Assembly (NCBI GenBank): GCA_022822005.1
Contig: JAJECO010000018.1
Location: 1 to 64,000 of the forward strand
DNA: 64,000 bases
From: Candidatus Poribacteria bacterium
GTDB lineage: Bacteria > Poribacteria > WGA-4E > PCPOR2b
Direction: 5' to 3'
Shown piece by piece: positions 9,023-18,097 of this stretch. How positions within the stretch are numbered: the first letter of the stretch is position 1; each line of letters opens with the position of its first letter. The notes beneath the pieces are model-generated. The model had not been told where the DNA came from. It did not search any database and worked only from the letters and a program-made list of their open reading frames with translations. Both the position numbers and the translations under genes were made by a program.

Positions 9023-10285
9023 TCATTTGTACATTTTACGTGATACACTGGGATTAAGTGCAGCAGCCATAAGAACATCCCGAAGCCTGCTGCCAACAAT
9101 CTGTTCTTCGCCTGGCTGAAGACTGAGAGAGAAGACCGTCAGTGGAGTCCTCTGGCTCTTGGTAGATTTCCCAGCGGGAGACGGCACCGCCGAGAATTCG
9201 CCCACTCGAGTTACATAAGGGTTGTAACTACATAGCACCGATATAGGTGGGTCGCCTTCGCGTAACTCCTTGGCGCATTCGTCCACGGTTAGTTCCAGAA
9301 CTTCCTCGTCCCAGTCCACAAGTAGCTGCATAAAGCGGTTACTACCGGCACGGACTCCAATTTCTGTTTCGACACCGGGTACGGACTTCAAAAACGATGC
9401 GATTTGCTCCAATGTCTTGGTCTGTTCCTGATACAGAGCATCAAGATCGATGGTCAGCCATTTTTCAAGTGCCGCCATGCACCCCATAATTTCTTCTTTG
9501 CCAACCTTCATTGCACGACATATCGCGCCTTCCACTGGTGTCGCATTAGCCAATGCCGCGTTGATGAGTTCCTGCCGCCCGAGTAATAACCCACTGGCTT
9601 GAGGTCCGCGCAACCCTTTGCCCCCACTAAACCCATAGAGGTCTACGCCCATACGCGCATACCTTCGGATATTATCAATGGGTGGAATGCCGCCGGCCGC
9701 GTCCACAAAGACCGGTATACCCGCTGATTTACATATCGATACCATCTCGCCCAGAGGGGGTGGATCAGCTGGGTTGGGATCAGCGGGGTATCCAGTGCAG
9801 AGCATGGCAGTGTCATCGTTAATGGAGCGCCGCAACGCGTCCAGTGAAGTAACCACCACCGGTTTCCCTCCTGCCAAGCGTAAGGCACTGTCGAAAATAC
9901 TACGCCCACCCCACATGATAACCTGATCCTTGAGTCCGGTGGTATCGGGTAGTTGCCAAATTTTCTCGGGATCGGTCCCCGCGATGCATGCTGCTGTGGC
10001 TAGTGCCATGGAAGCAGCAGCACCTGACGAGATCAAGCCGGACTCCGCACCTGAAATCTCTGATAAACGCCTACCTACTGCGCGCTGTAATTCGACTACA
10101 TCGACCATGTAGTGTGCTGCCTCGTCCATCGCCCGACGCACCTCTGGCCACACTACTGTTGCGCTCAGAAACGTGAACGGAAGGTTGGCATTGATGAACG
10201 GTCTTACACCCAGACGGGTATAGGCGTTAGTATCGAAATTATGATCTGTTCTTTGTCCTACCTGCTCTTTAATTGAGTAACCCAT
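9023..10285 (-). CDS. PLP-dependent SelA-like aminotransferase-fold protein
   Basis: A 420-residue fold-type I PLP protein resembling the SelA-related / D-glucosaminate-6-phosphate ammonia-lyase group. The Schiff-base lysine is predicted at Lys223 in FSGGKGLRGPQ, with Asp195 in PVFVDAAGG contacting the pyridine nitrogen and SSGAAASMAL near residue 86 in the phosphate-binding region. No selD, selB or tRNA-Sec gene is nearby, so true selenocysteine synthase is unlikely. A lyase or aminotransferase acting on an amino sugar or sugar acid is plausible. It is divergent from a Gfo/Idh/MocA oxidoreductase gene, which fits a carbohydrate-catabolism pair. AAAGGAAT sits upstream of the ATG. The substrate is unknown. 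Confidence 0.8.
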   Translation of the reverse strand: MGYSIKEQVGQRTDHNFDTNAYTRLGVRPFINANLPFTFLSATVVWPEVRRAMDEAAHYMVDVVELQRAVGRRLSEISGAESGLISSGAAASMALATAACIAGTDPEKIWQLPDTTGLKDQVIMWGGRSIFDSALRLAGGKPVVVTSLDALRRSINDDTAMLCTGYPADPNPADPPPLGEMVSICKSAGIPVFVDAAGGIPPIDNIRRYARMGVDLYGFSGGKGLRGPQASGLLLGRQELINAALANATPVEGAICRAMKVGKEEIMGCMAALEKWLTIDLDALYQEQTKTLEQIASFLKSVPGVETEIGVRAGSNRFMQLLVDWDEEVLELTVDECAKELREGDPPISVLCSYNPYVTRVGEFSAVPSPAGKSTKSQRTPLTVFSLSLQPGEEQIVGSRLRDVLMAAALNPSVSRKMYK

Positions 10286-10507
10286 TTATTCATTCCTTTG
10301 AGTTCAGATGTACGTGTCTTCACGGCGATTCAAGATCTTATCTAGCATGATGCTGGCTATATCCCACTTATCCAGAGCGTTTTTGCTCAAGAATCAGTCC
10401 GACAGTGCGAATGTGATTATAAGGATTCTCTGGATGATGTCAACGGGAAAGTCCGGTTTGCGCTGCCGTAGACCATGGGAGATTCGCGGGTTACTTCAGG
10501 AAAGGGG

Positions 10508-10536
10508 TTGACTTGGCTGATAGATTGTTTTAATCT
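10508..10536 (+). promoter_or_regulatory. promoter of the oxidoreductase gene
   Basis: TTGACT at 10508-10513 and TAATCT at 10531-10536 with a 17-bp spacer. The start codon at 10572 follows after AGGAGG, giving a short leader. It lies in the 286-bp divergent spacer. Confidence 0.65.
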
Positions 10537-10571
10537 GTTATCAAATTATAAACTTAAAGGAGGAAGGTAAG

Positions 10572-11669
10572 ATGACTAAGAAAAAGTTAGGGGTGTTGGT
10601 ACATGGAGCAGGTTGGGTTTCGACGCAGCATATCAAAGCGTTTGAAGCGAACCCTCATACAGAGGTAGTTGCGATTTCCAGCCGAAAATTGGCGAGCTGC
10701 CAAGCCCGTGCAGCCGAGTCAGGATTGAAGGGGGTTGGACTTTATGATGATTACGAGCAAGCCCTCAAGCATGATGGTGTAGAAATTGTTTCCGTTTGCA
10801 CACCTCAATACTTACACGCAGAAAACACGATTGCTGCGGCGGAGAGCGGGAGGCATGTTGTTATTGAAAAGCCAATTGCCAATAGCCTTGAGGAGATCAA
10901 GGCGATGCGCGATGCGGTCCGAGGCGCAGGGGTGAAAACAATAGTCAGTTTTGTCTTGCGTTGGAATCCTCTCTTTGAGACGCTGAAGGCAATGATCGCT
11001 GATAACGCCATCGGCGATCCCTATTTTGTCGAAACTGACTATCAGCACGACATCGCCAGTTGGTGGACAGGTTACGAAGATGCTCGAAAGAAATCAACAG
11101 GTGTGAGTGCGATGATTACAGGCGGCTGCCATGCTGCGGACTCACTTCGTTGGTTTGCCGCCAAGGGGGAGTATGAAGCTGCCGACCCTATCGAAGTATT
11201 CGCCTATTCCGGCGGCTACCGCAAAGGCCTTTCCGAGGAGTATGACTACTTCACCTCGCGATGGCAGGAGGCACCACCGTTGGAATATGACGATTTTGAA
11301 ATTTGTCTCGTCAAGTTTGCCAACGGTGTATTGGGCAAGGTCTCTGTCAATTACGGTTGTATCATGCCCTATACCTTTCCACTAGAGATTTTTGGCAACC
11401 GCGGATCGATTAAGGACAATCGGATTTGGTCACATAAGTATCCCGGCCAGAATGGGTGGGCAGAAATACCCGCTATCCTGCCAGACAGTGCTGATGTAAC
11501 GCACCATCCGTTTCAAGGACAAATGAATCACTTCGTCGATTGTATCTTGAATGATCGAGAATCGCACTGCAATCTTGAGGATGCCATTAAAACCCATGAG
11601 ATTGCTTTTGCCGCGTTGCAGTGCTATGAGACGGGGCAGCCGGTAGAATTACCGCTGCTATCCGGCTGA
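10572..11669 (+). CDS. Gfo/Idh/MocA family NAD(P)-dependent oxidoreductase
   Basis: Soluble 365-residue dehydrogenase family that typically oxidises a sugar or inositol hydroxyl with NAD(P). The N-terminal Rossmann domain runs MTKKKLGVLVHGAGWVS. The conserved EKP triad is at 99-101 (VIEKPIANS), where the lysine is the catalytic residue. The C-terminal alpha/beta domain includes GGCHAADSLRW, placed as the substrate-side histidine helix. A strong AGGAGG site precedes the ATG. Divergence from the SelA-like PLP gene suggests a shared pathway. The exact substrate cannot be read from the sequence. Confidence 0.88.
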   Translation: MTKKKLGVLVHGAGWVSTQHIKAFEANPHTEVVAISSRKLASCQARAAESGLKGVGLYDDYEQALKHDGVEIVSVCTPQYLHAENTIAAAESGRHVVIEKPIANSLEEIKAMRDAVRGAGVKTIVSFVLRWNPLFETLKAMIADNAIGDPYFVETDYQHDIASWWTGYEDARKKSTGVSAMITGGCHAADSLRWFAAKGEYEAADPIEVFAYSGGYRKGLSEEYDYFTSRWQEAPPLEYDDFEICLVKFANGVLGKVSVNYGCIMPYTFPLEIFGNRGSIKDNRIWSHKYPGQNGWAEIPAILPDSADVTHHPFQGQMNHFVDCILNDRESHCNLEDAIKTHEIAFAALQCYETGQPVELPLLSG

Positions 11670-11785
11670 ACTTTGGTTGTTGTATGTAAACCGCTGTAAT
11701 CCAAGATGAAAGCGTGGCTCTCACGCGAGAACGAAGCTATAATCGTGGGCTACAAGGAAATGTCGCATTTTCAAAATGAGGTCAT

Positions 11786-13405
11786 TTATTGAACTATTTC
11801 CATTTCCCCCGATTGGTAACGGCTCCAATAGTCCCTGACTTTTTCCAGGACCTGCGGTGCGAGGATAATACTTCCAATGATATTCGGAAAAGCCATACCG
11901 AGAACCATCGCATCCGAAAAGTCTAAGACAGCATCCAATTTATTGACTGCACCAACGATAACAAAAAGGATAAAAATAATTCTGAAGACGACAACAGTTT
12001 TTAGGCCCGCGCCACCGAAATGGTCGAGCAGGTAGATCCAACCCCGTTCGCCGTAGTAAGCCCAAGAAATCATTGTGGAATAGGCAAACAGCCCTATACT
12101 GACGGTAAGGACTAACGGGAACCAACCTATAGCACTTTCAAACGCTGTTGTCGTTAGCGTAACGCCATCAGACTGCGATAGGCTGGGGTCATTCCATGCG
12201 CCCGTAATGATGACTACCATCGCTGTCATGAAACATACAATGATAGTATCAATGAAGGGACCAACCATCGCCACGATACCTTCTCGAACAGGTTCTTCTG
12301 TCTTTGCTGCTGCGTGAGCAATAGCAGCACTGCCGATCCCCGCCTCATTTGAAAAAGATGCGCGTTTGATCCCCCAGACCAGTACGCCAAAAAATCCGCC
12401 GTAGAAAGCATTACCTGTGAAAGCCATGCTAAAGATAAGACCGATGGCTTCTGGGATTTTGGTAAAGTTCATCAAAATTATTAGGAGCGAGACGCATACA
12501 TATAAACCGCACATGGCAGGTACAATTTTAGAGGTTGCTGCGCCAATTCGTTTAATTCCACCGATAATCACTGCGCCCACCAAAATTGCTATTACAATAC
12601 CGATGATCCAGTTCGCGCCTGCTGAAAGTCCGAAGGTACTCCGAAACGCCTCGGCTGTCTGATTGACCTGAAACATATTGCCGACACCGATGGAACCTCC
12701 CATCACCATCAGTGCATACATGATTGCTAGCACCTTCCCCAAAGATGCCCAACCTCCCCCGATCTGCTTCAATCCGATATCGATGTAGTACATGGGACCG
12801 CCGGAGATGCTACCATCTGCATTTGTCTGCCGATACAGTTGGGATAAGGTACAACTACTGAACTTTGCAGTCATCCCGAATACCGCTGCGATAAGCATCC
12901 AAAAAACAGCGCCCGGACCGCCTAACTGAATAGCAATCGCGACGCCTGCAATGTTGCCGAGACCGACCGTTGCAGACAACGCGCTTGTCAGGGCACGGAA
13001 ATGGGAGATTTCCCCGGTATCCTCTGGATTATCATACTTCCCTTGGATGACGTTGACGGAGTGTTTCAATCCCCGCACGTTGATCCAGCGATACCAGAAG
13101 GTAAAAAAGATTGCACCGAGGATGAGGACAACAATAAGGAAAGGGAGACTCACAACCTTTTTCTGGGGATTGCCGGATGTGTCCAGCACCGGATTTCCAT
13201 CTCGGTCGACCTCATCAATCTGAATAGCACCAAAGGCGATGTCAAAAAAGAGAACCGCGCCAATCGTCGCGTTAGCTTTGTAAAGGACAGAAGGTTCTGC
13301 GCTTTCTTGTGCCCAAGCAGATGCCACATATAGAATCGTCAATAACGCTATGAGTAGGGTAGCCACTCCTGCCTTATTATAAAACCACGGTGCTTTTTGC
13401 TGCAT
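11786..13405 (-). CDS. sodium:alanine/glycine symporter, AGCS family
   Basis: Polytopic inner-membrane transporter that imports small neutral amino acids with sodium. The 539-residue protein has about ten hydrophobic segments and the family signatures ALSATVGLGNIAGVAIAI near residue 145 and GGPMYYI near 205. It is longer than a typical AGCS member because of an extra N-terminal hydrophobic segment ending ASAWAQ and a polar stretch of about 50 residues before the core, which may be a signal peptide plus exported loop. The ATG has GGAG upstream. It lies downstream of livM but past a terminator hairpin, so expression may depend on readthrough or an unseen promoter. Confidence 0.9.
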   Translation of the reverse strand: MQQKAPWFYNKAGVATLLIALLTILYVASAWAQESAEPSVLYKANATIGAVLFFDIAFGAIQIDEVDRDGNPVLDTSGNPQKKVVSLPFLIVVLILGAIFFTFWYRWINVRGLKHSVNVIQGKYDNPEDTGEISHFRALTSALSATVGLGNIAGVAIAIQLGGPGAVFWMLIAAVFGMTAKFSSCTLSQLYRQTNADGSISGGPMYYIDIGLKQIGGGWASLGKVLAIMYALMVMGGSIGVGNMFQVNQTAEAFRSTFGLSAGANWIIGIVIAILVGAVIIGGIKRIGAATSKIVPAMCGLYVCVSLLIILMNFTKIPEAIGLIFSMAFTGNAFYGGFFGVLVWGIKRASFSNEAGIGSAAIAHAAAKTEEPVREGIVAMVGPFIDTIIVCFMTAMVVIITGAWNDPSLSQSDGVTLTTTAFESAIGWFPLVLTVSIGLFAYSTMISWAYYGERGWIYLLDHFGGAGLKTVVVFRIIFILFVIVGAVNKLDAVLDFSDAMVLGMAFPNIIGSIILAPQVLEKVRDYWSRYQSGEMEIVQ

Positions 13406-13443
13406 ATTTGCTCCTTTTTTATTTCTATCCTATGTCCTGCTAC

Positions 13444-13476
13444 AAAAAAATACCAGCAACGAAATTTCATTGCTGG
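13444..13476 (-). terminator. terminator after livKHM
   Basis: On the minus strand CCAGCAA (complement of 13470-13476) pairs with TTGCTGG (complement of 13453-13459) and a T run (complement of 13444-13450) follows. It ends the livK-livH-livM transcript before the symporter gene. Confidence 0.75.
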
Positions 13477-13505
13477 CAATTTAAGTGACTCCGTCTAACC
13501 TTGTG

Positions 13506-13585
13506 AAAAATCTCATTCAATTACGCTCACAACTTGTCGAAAATCAAACACGAAATCGGATTTGACCGTTGTTTCTCTGCATTGA
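13506..13585 (-). pseudogene. C-terminal remnant of a lipoprotein paralogue
   Basis: On the minus strand one frame reads SDFVFDFRQVVSVIE followed by a stop. This nearly equals the last residues (SDFVFDFRQVVSVKE) of the Tyr-rich lipoprotein encoded at 17012-17842. The preceding codons continue the similarity (IINAEKQRS against IINKKKKRS) only after a frameshift. The remainder of the gene is missing and livM ends 12 bases away. This looks like the stump of a duplicated gene replaced or deleted when the liv cluster took its present position. Confidence 0.7.
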
Positions 13586-13596
13586 TAATTTTATGG

Positions 13597-14583
13597 TTAG
13601 TCCTGCTCCTTCTTTGATAGTAATCCTGCCGGACGGAAACGCATTATAAGGATTAGGAGGATGCCAAAAATTAGATAGCGCCATCCACCGAATTCGCGTA
13701 GAAGCTCTCCTAAAACCCCTAAGATGCCGGCACCGAGAATTGATCCCTTGATGGTTCCCATTCCACCGAGCACAACCATACATAGAATGAAAATAGATTC
13801 CCAGAATTCAAACACGCCCGCGCTGATATTGACCTGAAACTGCGCGAAGAATGCCCCTCCAACGGCTCCGATTGCCGCGCTGACTGCAAAAGCGAGGGAT
13901 TTGTATTCGCGTAGGTTAATCCCCATGCTCTCTGCTGCCCGCTCGTCCTCCCGAATTGCTGCCCATGCTCGCCCAACACGCGAATGCTGCAAACGATGCA
14001 CAACGACAATTGTGAGAACTAACAAGATCAGGATATGGTAATACTGTTGCCAGTATTTGTTGAGTTGATATCCAAAAAGGATAGGGGGTGGAATGTCGTT
14101 TACAAATCCGTTGGGACCACCGATGAGCCACTGTTCATTTTTCACAATTCTGAAGAGGAGTTCCGAGAACCCAAAGGTTACGATAGCAAAATAATCTCCT
14201 GTCAGACGCAAGGTAGGCGCACCGCGTAATAGACCCCAGAGTGCGCCATGAACTGCAGCAAGTGGCAGCACAATCCAGTAGCTCCAGCCGAGTCTCGCCA
14301 TCAGCAACCCCGCCGTATACCCGCCGACAAGGTAAAATCCTACATATCCCAAGTCAAGCAATCCTGTGAATCCCGGCACGATGTTGAGCCCTAAAGCCAG
14401 CAGCATATAAAGGCAAGCCTGCACGACGACTCGGAGGATGTAGTCTCCACTTGGTAGCGGTAGAGCAATGCCACGTTCATATAACAGATCGACAATACGG
14501 TCGGAACCGTAGGCTATCAGCGGGAATAAACATACCGCTACAAAAAGGATAACGGTTTTGGAAGTAAATAGCTTTCTCGGCAT
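13597..14583 (-). CDS. livM: branched-chain amino acid ABC transporter permease LivM
   Basis: Inner-membrane permease subunit of the LIV-type importer. The 328-residue protein has about ten hydrophobic segments, with LALGLNIVPGFTGLLDLGY near residue 60 and the EAA-like region RLTGDYFAIVTFGFSELL and MGINLREYKSLAFAVSA, all typical of LivM. It starts 14 bases after the livH stop and pairs with LivH as the membrane heterodimer. The ATPases LivG and LivF are not here but at 27142-28618. Confidence 0.93.
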   Translation of the reverse strand: MPRKLFTSKTVILFVAVCLFPLIAYGSDRIVDLLYERGIALPLPSGDYILRVVVQACLYMLLALGLNIVPGFTGLLDLGYVGFYLVGGYTAGLLMARLGWSYWIVLPLAAVHGALWGLLRGAPTLRLTGDYFAIVTFGFSELLFRIVKNEQWLIGGPNGFVNDIPPPILFGYQLNKYWQQYYHILILLVLTIVVVHRLQHSRVGRAWAAIREDERAAESMGINLREYKSLAFAVSAAIGAVGGAFFAQFQVNISAGVFEFWESIFILCMVVLGGMGTIKGSILGAGILGVLGELLREFGGWRYLIFGILLILIMRFRPAGLLSKKEQD

Positions 14584-14597
14584 GTCGGTTTAGTGGA

Positions 14598-15491
14598 TTA
14601 AGCCCGTGTCGCTGTTGATTTTCCCAACAGTCCAGATGGTCGAAAGATAATAACGAGAATCATGATAATATAAGCAATCGCCAGGCGGTATCCAGAGGAG
14701 ACGTAGCCAGCACCGAGCGCTTCAGCAACGCCGAGGACCACACCGCCAAGCATTGCGCCGGTAATGTTGCCAATTCCTCCAAGCACAGCGGCGGCAAATG
14801 CTGCGACCCCTTTGTAGTACCCCATCGCCGGCTCTGTGACTTCACGTAGTCCAACCATGACACCAGCAACAGCTCCCAGCGCAGAACCAATTGCGAACGT
14901 TACGGTGATTACGCGATTGGTATCAATGCCCATCAAGCTGGCTGCGACTCTGTTTTGAGCACAAGCCCGCATCGCTTTTCCAATTTTTGTTAAGTGAATC
15001 AACCGGTTTAAGCCAATCATCAAGCCTACGGCGAGCAAGATAATAAAGACATCGAGGAATGAAACTTGTGCCCCACCGGGTAAGGGGATAGCATTTCCCG
15101 TCAAGACCGTAGGGGTCGCTTCGACGGGGAATTTCCGCCATCTTGCCCCCCAAATCTCTCGGGCGAGATTTTGTAGCACCAGAGACATACCAATGGCGGT
15201 AATCAGTGCGGAGAGACGTGGGGCGTTACGGAGCGGCCGGTAGGCAACGAAGTCGATCAACATTCCCATCACGGCACACATAGCCATGCTGAGTGGTAAT
15301 GCAACCCAGAATGAAAGTCCAAAGGTTGTAACGCATAAGAAGGCGAAATACGCACCAAACATAAAAATCTCGCCGTGTGCAAAGTTGATGAGCTGGATGA
15401 TGCCGTAGACCATCGTGTAACCCACGGCAATTAGGGCGTAGATGCCACCAAGGACGAGGCCGTTAATAATTTGTTCCAGAAATTGAGCCAT
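14598..15491 (-). CDS. livH: branched-chain amino acid ABC transporter permease LivH
   Basis: Inner-membrane permease partner of LivM. The open frame reaches 15566, but family alignment begins at MAQFLEQIINGLVLGGIYAL, placing the start at 15491 (297 residues). AGGAG lies about 14 bases upstream. The signature YTMVYGIIQLINFAHGEIFM appears near residue 25 and LGGIGNITGAMLGG near 240. It sits between livK (115 bases upstream) and livM (14 bases downstream). Confidence 0.92.
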   Translation of the reverse strand: MAQFLEQIINGLVLGGIYALIAVGYTMVYGIIQLINFAHGEIFMFGAYFAFLCVTTFGLSFWVALPLSMAMCAVMGMLIDFVAYRPLRNAPRLSALITAIGMSLVLQNLAREIWGARWRKFPVEATPTVLTGNAIPLPGGAQVSFLDVFIILLAVGLMIGLNRLIHLTKIGKAMRACAQNRVAASLMGIDTNRVITVTFAIGSALGAVAGVMVGLREVTEPAMGYYKGVAAFAAAVLGGIGNITGAMLGGVVLGVAEALGAGYVSSGYRLAIAYIIMILVIIFRPSGLLGKSTATRA

Positions 15492-15605
15492 ACAAAAATC
15501 AAAAGCTCCTACGACGTTATGTGTGAAATGTAAAATGTCAACAGACAAGTCCGCGAAACAAAGCAACAGTTTTCACAGCAGCTACGTGAGACACCGCCGT
15601 GCCCG

Positions 15606-16778
15606 TTAATCTATACCAAGCATCTGCTCCGCAGCGGGGACGAACTGACCATCTTCGACAATTTTAACATAAGCTGGCTTGGTGCAATCCCCATTCTCAT
15701 CAAAATAGGTTAAACCTGTGATGCCGTCATATCCTTTTTCGGGGCTGGTAATTGATGCTAAATGGTCGCGAATGGCTTTTCGATTTTCACCACCTTTTTC
15801 GATTGCTTCGACAATCATACCGACCGCATCATAGGTCAGTGCCGCCCAAGTATCGGGGGCAACCCCATGCATTTCCTCAAATGCTGTCGCCATCTTTTGA
15901 GCTTTGGGGTCGTCGAGTCTAAAGACAAACGGTGTCGTGACGTACGTACCTTCAGCCGCATCGCCAGCAATTTCAAGAAAATCCGGAGAATCGACACCAT
16001 CTGCACCAAAGAGTTGTGCGGCGATCCCTACCTCACGGGCTTGTGAAGCGATCAATCCCGCCTGACTGTACAACCCTGAGAGAAAAATTAGATCCGGTTG
16101 CTTCGCTTTAATGCTTGTCAATTGCGCCTTAAAGTCAGTGTTATCCCGATCATACGCTTCTATCCCAACGATTTCCAGTCCAAGTTCTTTGGCCTCAGCA
16201 GTGAAGCTGTCTTTAAGGCCGCTCCCATAGTCATCGTTATCAAAGAAGACAGCAACTTTTTGGATGTCCCCTAAGATATTTTTGATATACTTTGCTGCAA
16301 ATGCAGCTTGAAAATCATCACGGTAGATATTTCTAAATGTCCAGTCGCTTCCCGCAGCAACATTGACATTGGTAGAGCCGGGCGAGAGTTCAACAATACC
16401 AGCACGTTTATAGATCGGCTTACCCGCTAACGAGCAGGCACTATTGAAGTGTCCAACGACTGCAAGAATTTGTCGATTGCTGGCGATTCGCTCTGCAACT
16501 AAACTCGCTTCTTTATCTTTGCCAGCATCGTCCTCAAAAATAAGCGTTAATGTTTTGCCGTTAACACCGCCTGCCGTATTAATCTCTTTTGCCTTGAGCT
16601 CCGCACCACGCTTAATCATCTCCCCAAAAGCGGCAACAGAGCCGGTATAGGGGCCCGCAACAGCGATTTTAATCTCATTCGTAGTTTCGCATCCGGTAAA
16701 TGCAAAACTGGTAATCATAGCAGATGTCGTGAGAAAAATGGCAAGCAAAACGGTTGAACGTACTCTATTTTTCTTCAT
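15606..16778 (-). CDS. livK: branched-chain amino acid ABC transporter substrate-binding lipoprotein
   Basis: Periplasmic-type binding protein of the Liv importer, 390 residues. The start at 16778 is chosen over the longer frame because AAGGAG lies 6-7 bases upstream and the signal peptide follows at once (MKKNRVRSTVLLAIFL). A lipobox-like FTGC suggests a lipid-anchored form. The type I periplasmic-binding fold is recognisable from KIAVAGPYTGSVAAFGEM and ELKAKEINTAGGVNG to the C-terminal FDENGDC. It is the first gene of livK-livH-livM. Ligand specificity within amino acids and amides is uncertain. Confidence 0.92.
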   Translation of the reverse strand: MKKNRVRSTVLLAIFLTTSAMITSFAFTGCETTNEIKIAVAGPYTGSVAAFGEMIKRGAELKAKEINTAGGVNGKTLTLIFEDDAGKDKEASLVAERIASNRQILAVVGHFNSACSLAGKPIYKRAGIVELSPGSTNVNVAAGSDWTFRNIYRDDFQAAFAAKYIKNILGDIQKVAVFFDNDDYGSGLKDSFTAEAKELGLEIVGIEAYDRDNTDFKAQLTSIKAKQPDLIFLSGLYSQAGLIASQAREVGIAAQLFGADGVDSPDFLEIAGDAAEGTYVTTPFVFRLDDPKAQKMATAFEEMHGVAPDTWAALTYDAVGMIVEAIEKGGENRKAIRDHLASITSPEKGYDGITGLTYFDENGDCTKPAYVKIVEDGQFVPAAEQMLGID

Positions 16779-16870
16779 ATGTATCTCCTTGATTGACTCA
16801 TCTTGAGACAAACTAAGCAATTCTATCTATGGTGAATTCTAAAAACAGATAAACACTTTCGCCCCCGGTA

Positions 16871-16997
16871 GGTTCGGTTTCCTAACCGCACCGCATCGGC
16901 ACAGTTTCCAACAGTGCCTACCAAACGGGAGAACGGTAGGTGCGGTTTCTAACCGCACCGGTTTGGAGTGTCCAATTAATTCTAAAATCTACTATAA
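16871..16997. repeat. palindromic repeat block upstream of livK
   Basis: Two versions of a hairpin unit occur: 16871-16892 (imperfect) and 16939-16959, whose nine-base arms GGTGCGGTT / AACCGCACC enclose a TCT loop. The block ends with GAGTGTCCAATTAATTC plus TAAAATCTACTATA (16965-16997). The hairpin recurs at 25534-25554 and the tail at 22142-22173 and 25593-25624, so this is a dispersed family. Confidence 0.75.
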
Positions 16998-17011
16998 TCC
17001 TGTCAAAGATT

Positions 17012-17842
17012 TCATTCTTTTACACTGACAACTTGTCGAAAGTCAAACACGAAATCAGATCGCGACCGCTTTTTCTTTTTGTTGATAATCTGAGTTTCTG
17101 GCAAGATAACCTTTACATCTGTTGCACCCATGTCCAGTCTATCAAACACCAAGAGACCATCACGTTTGCCGCCTGAAAAAAGTGGACCGCCATCGAACAC
17201 CGTTTCACGTGCGACCATCCGTTCGTGATTCGCAGCAGCCGGATCCGGATAGTAATCGTACACCCTATACGGCGTGTAAGGATAGCGGTAGCCATACCGG
17301 TATCCCAAGCGATAGTTGTAGGGGCGGTGGTAAGGGGAGCGGTAGGGATTTCGATAGTGAGAACGTGGGTAAGGATAACGGTATCGATATCCGGGGTCGT
17401 AGAATGCCACTGTTCGCGGACTCAGGTTCTCATAGAGTTCTTTGAAGTAATCGTAGGGGAGGGCGGCAGACTGTTCACCGTTTAGATCGACTAAAATCGC
17501 TGACGAATCAACGATGACTCGCGAATTGGATCTGTTTTCGATGTGGATACCAAAGACGGTATACAGCGGTTCGACATTACCCCAACGATCAATCCCAAGA
17601 TACGGATTAATCCCTGGATCTTCCGTTAGTTCAAACAGGTCCACTTCATCAAGCGGTTCAAGCGTGATCTGAACGCCGTACTGATTCACGGAGATAGAAC
17701 CCGTTTGTGCATCGACTTGAGATCCTTTTCTGCCGGTTACAGGCTCCAGATAAATTTCAACCTGCGGCTTTGGTGCACACCCCGTTAAGATGCTGATGGT
17801 TGTGAGGAGGGCAAAGATGCCCACTAACTTTCGGCGCGTCAT
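17012..17842 (-). CDS. lipoprotein with Tyr/Arg/Pro-rich tract, unknown function
   Basis: I do not recognise a family. The 276-residue protein starts with a lipoprotein signal (ISILTGC, Cys22), then a folded region of about 115 residues (GSISVNQYGVQITLEPLDEVDLFEL and a segment with FGIHIENRSNSRVIVDSS, like a beta-sandwich). Residues about 147-205 are dominated by Tyr, Arg and Pro in YRYPY/NPYRSPY repeats. The C-terminus is LLVFDRLDMGATDVKVILPE and a basic KKKKRSRS patch. Lipid anchoring and aromatic-basic repeats suggest envelope or surface binding; this is inference. A frameshifted stump of a paralogue lies at 13506-13585. Confidence 0.75.
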   Translation of the reverse strand: MTRRKLVGIFALLTTISILTGCAPKPQVEIYLEPVTGRKGSQVDAQTGSISVNQYGVQITLEPLDEVDLFELTEDPGINPYLGIDRWGNVEPLYTVFGIHIENRSNSRVIVDSSAILVDLNGEQSAALPYDYFKELYENLSPRTVAFYDPGYRYRYPYPRSHYRNPYRSPYHRPYNYRLGYRYGYRYPYTPYRVYDYYPDPAAANHERMVARETVFDGGPLFSGGKRDGLLVFDRLDMGATDVKVILPETQIINKKKKRSRSDFVFDFRQVVSVKE

Positions 17843-18035
17843 TTTTTCACTCCTTAAAATTAGATATGTGGGTTACCGGGTACTTATCAATACCTTAAAC
17901 CACTATCAACTAATCAGCATTGGTGGATAACGCCGTAACGGTTGTTTCTCAAGAGCTCTACAAGTTTCTCTCAAAACTTTCATAGTTTAACATAGAACGT
18001 AGGTAATTGCAATTCATTCTATCGGCTTTTTCTAA

Positions 18036-18064
18036 TTGCTTTAGATTCAAAGGTTCTGTATAAT
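18036..18064 (+). promoter_or_regulatory. promoter of the ATP-grasp gene
   Basis: TTGCTT at 18036-18041 and a perfect TATAAT at 18059-18064, 17 bp apart. The transcript would begin near 18071, downstream of the TTG at 18065 that opens the frame, so translation must start at the ATG at 18098. Confidence 0.7.
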
Positions 18065-18097
18065 TTGCCAAGCGAGTTCCCAACTGGAAAATCTGTT

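Noticed and set aside
9023-10285. True selenocysteine synthase (SelA)
   Set aside because: The family fold matches, but no other selenocysteine genes are nearby and the sequence fits the SelA-related lyase group better.
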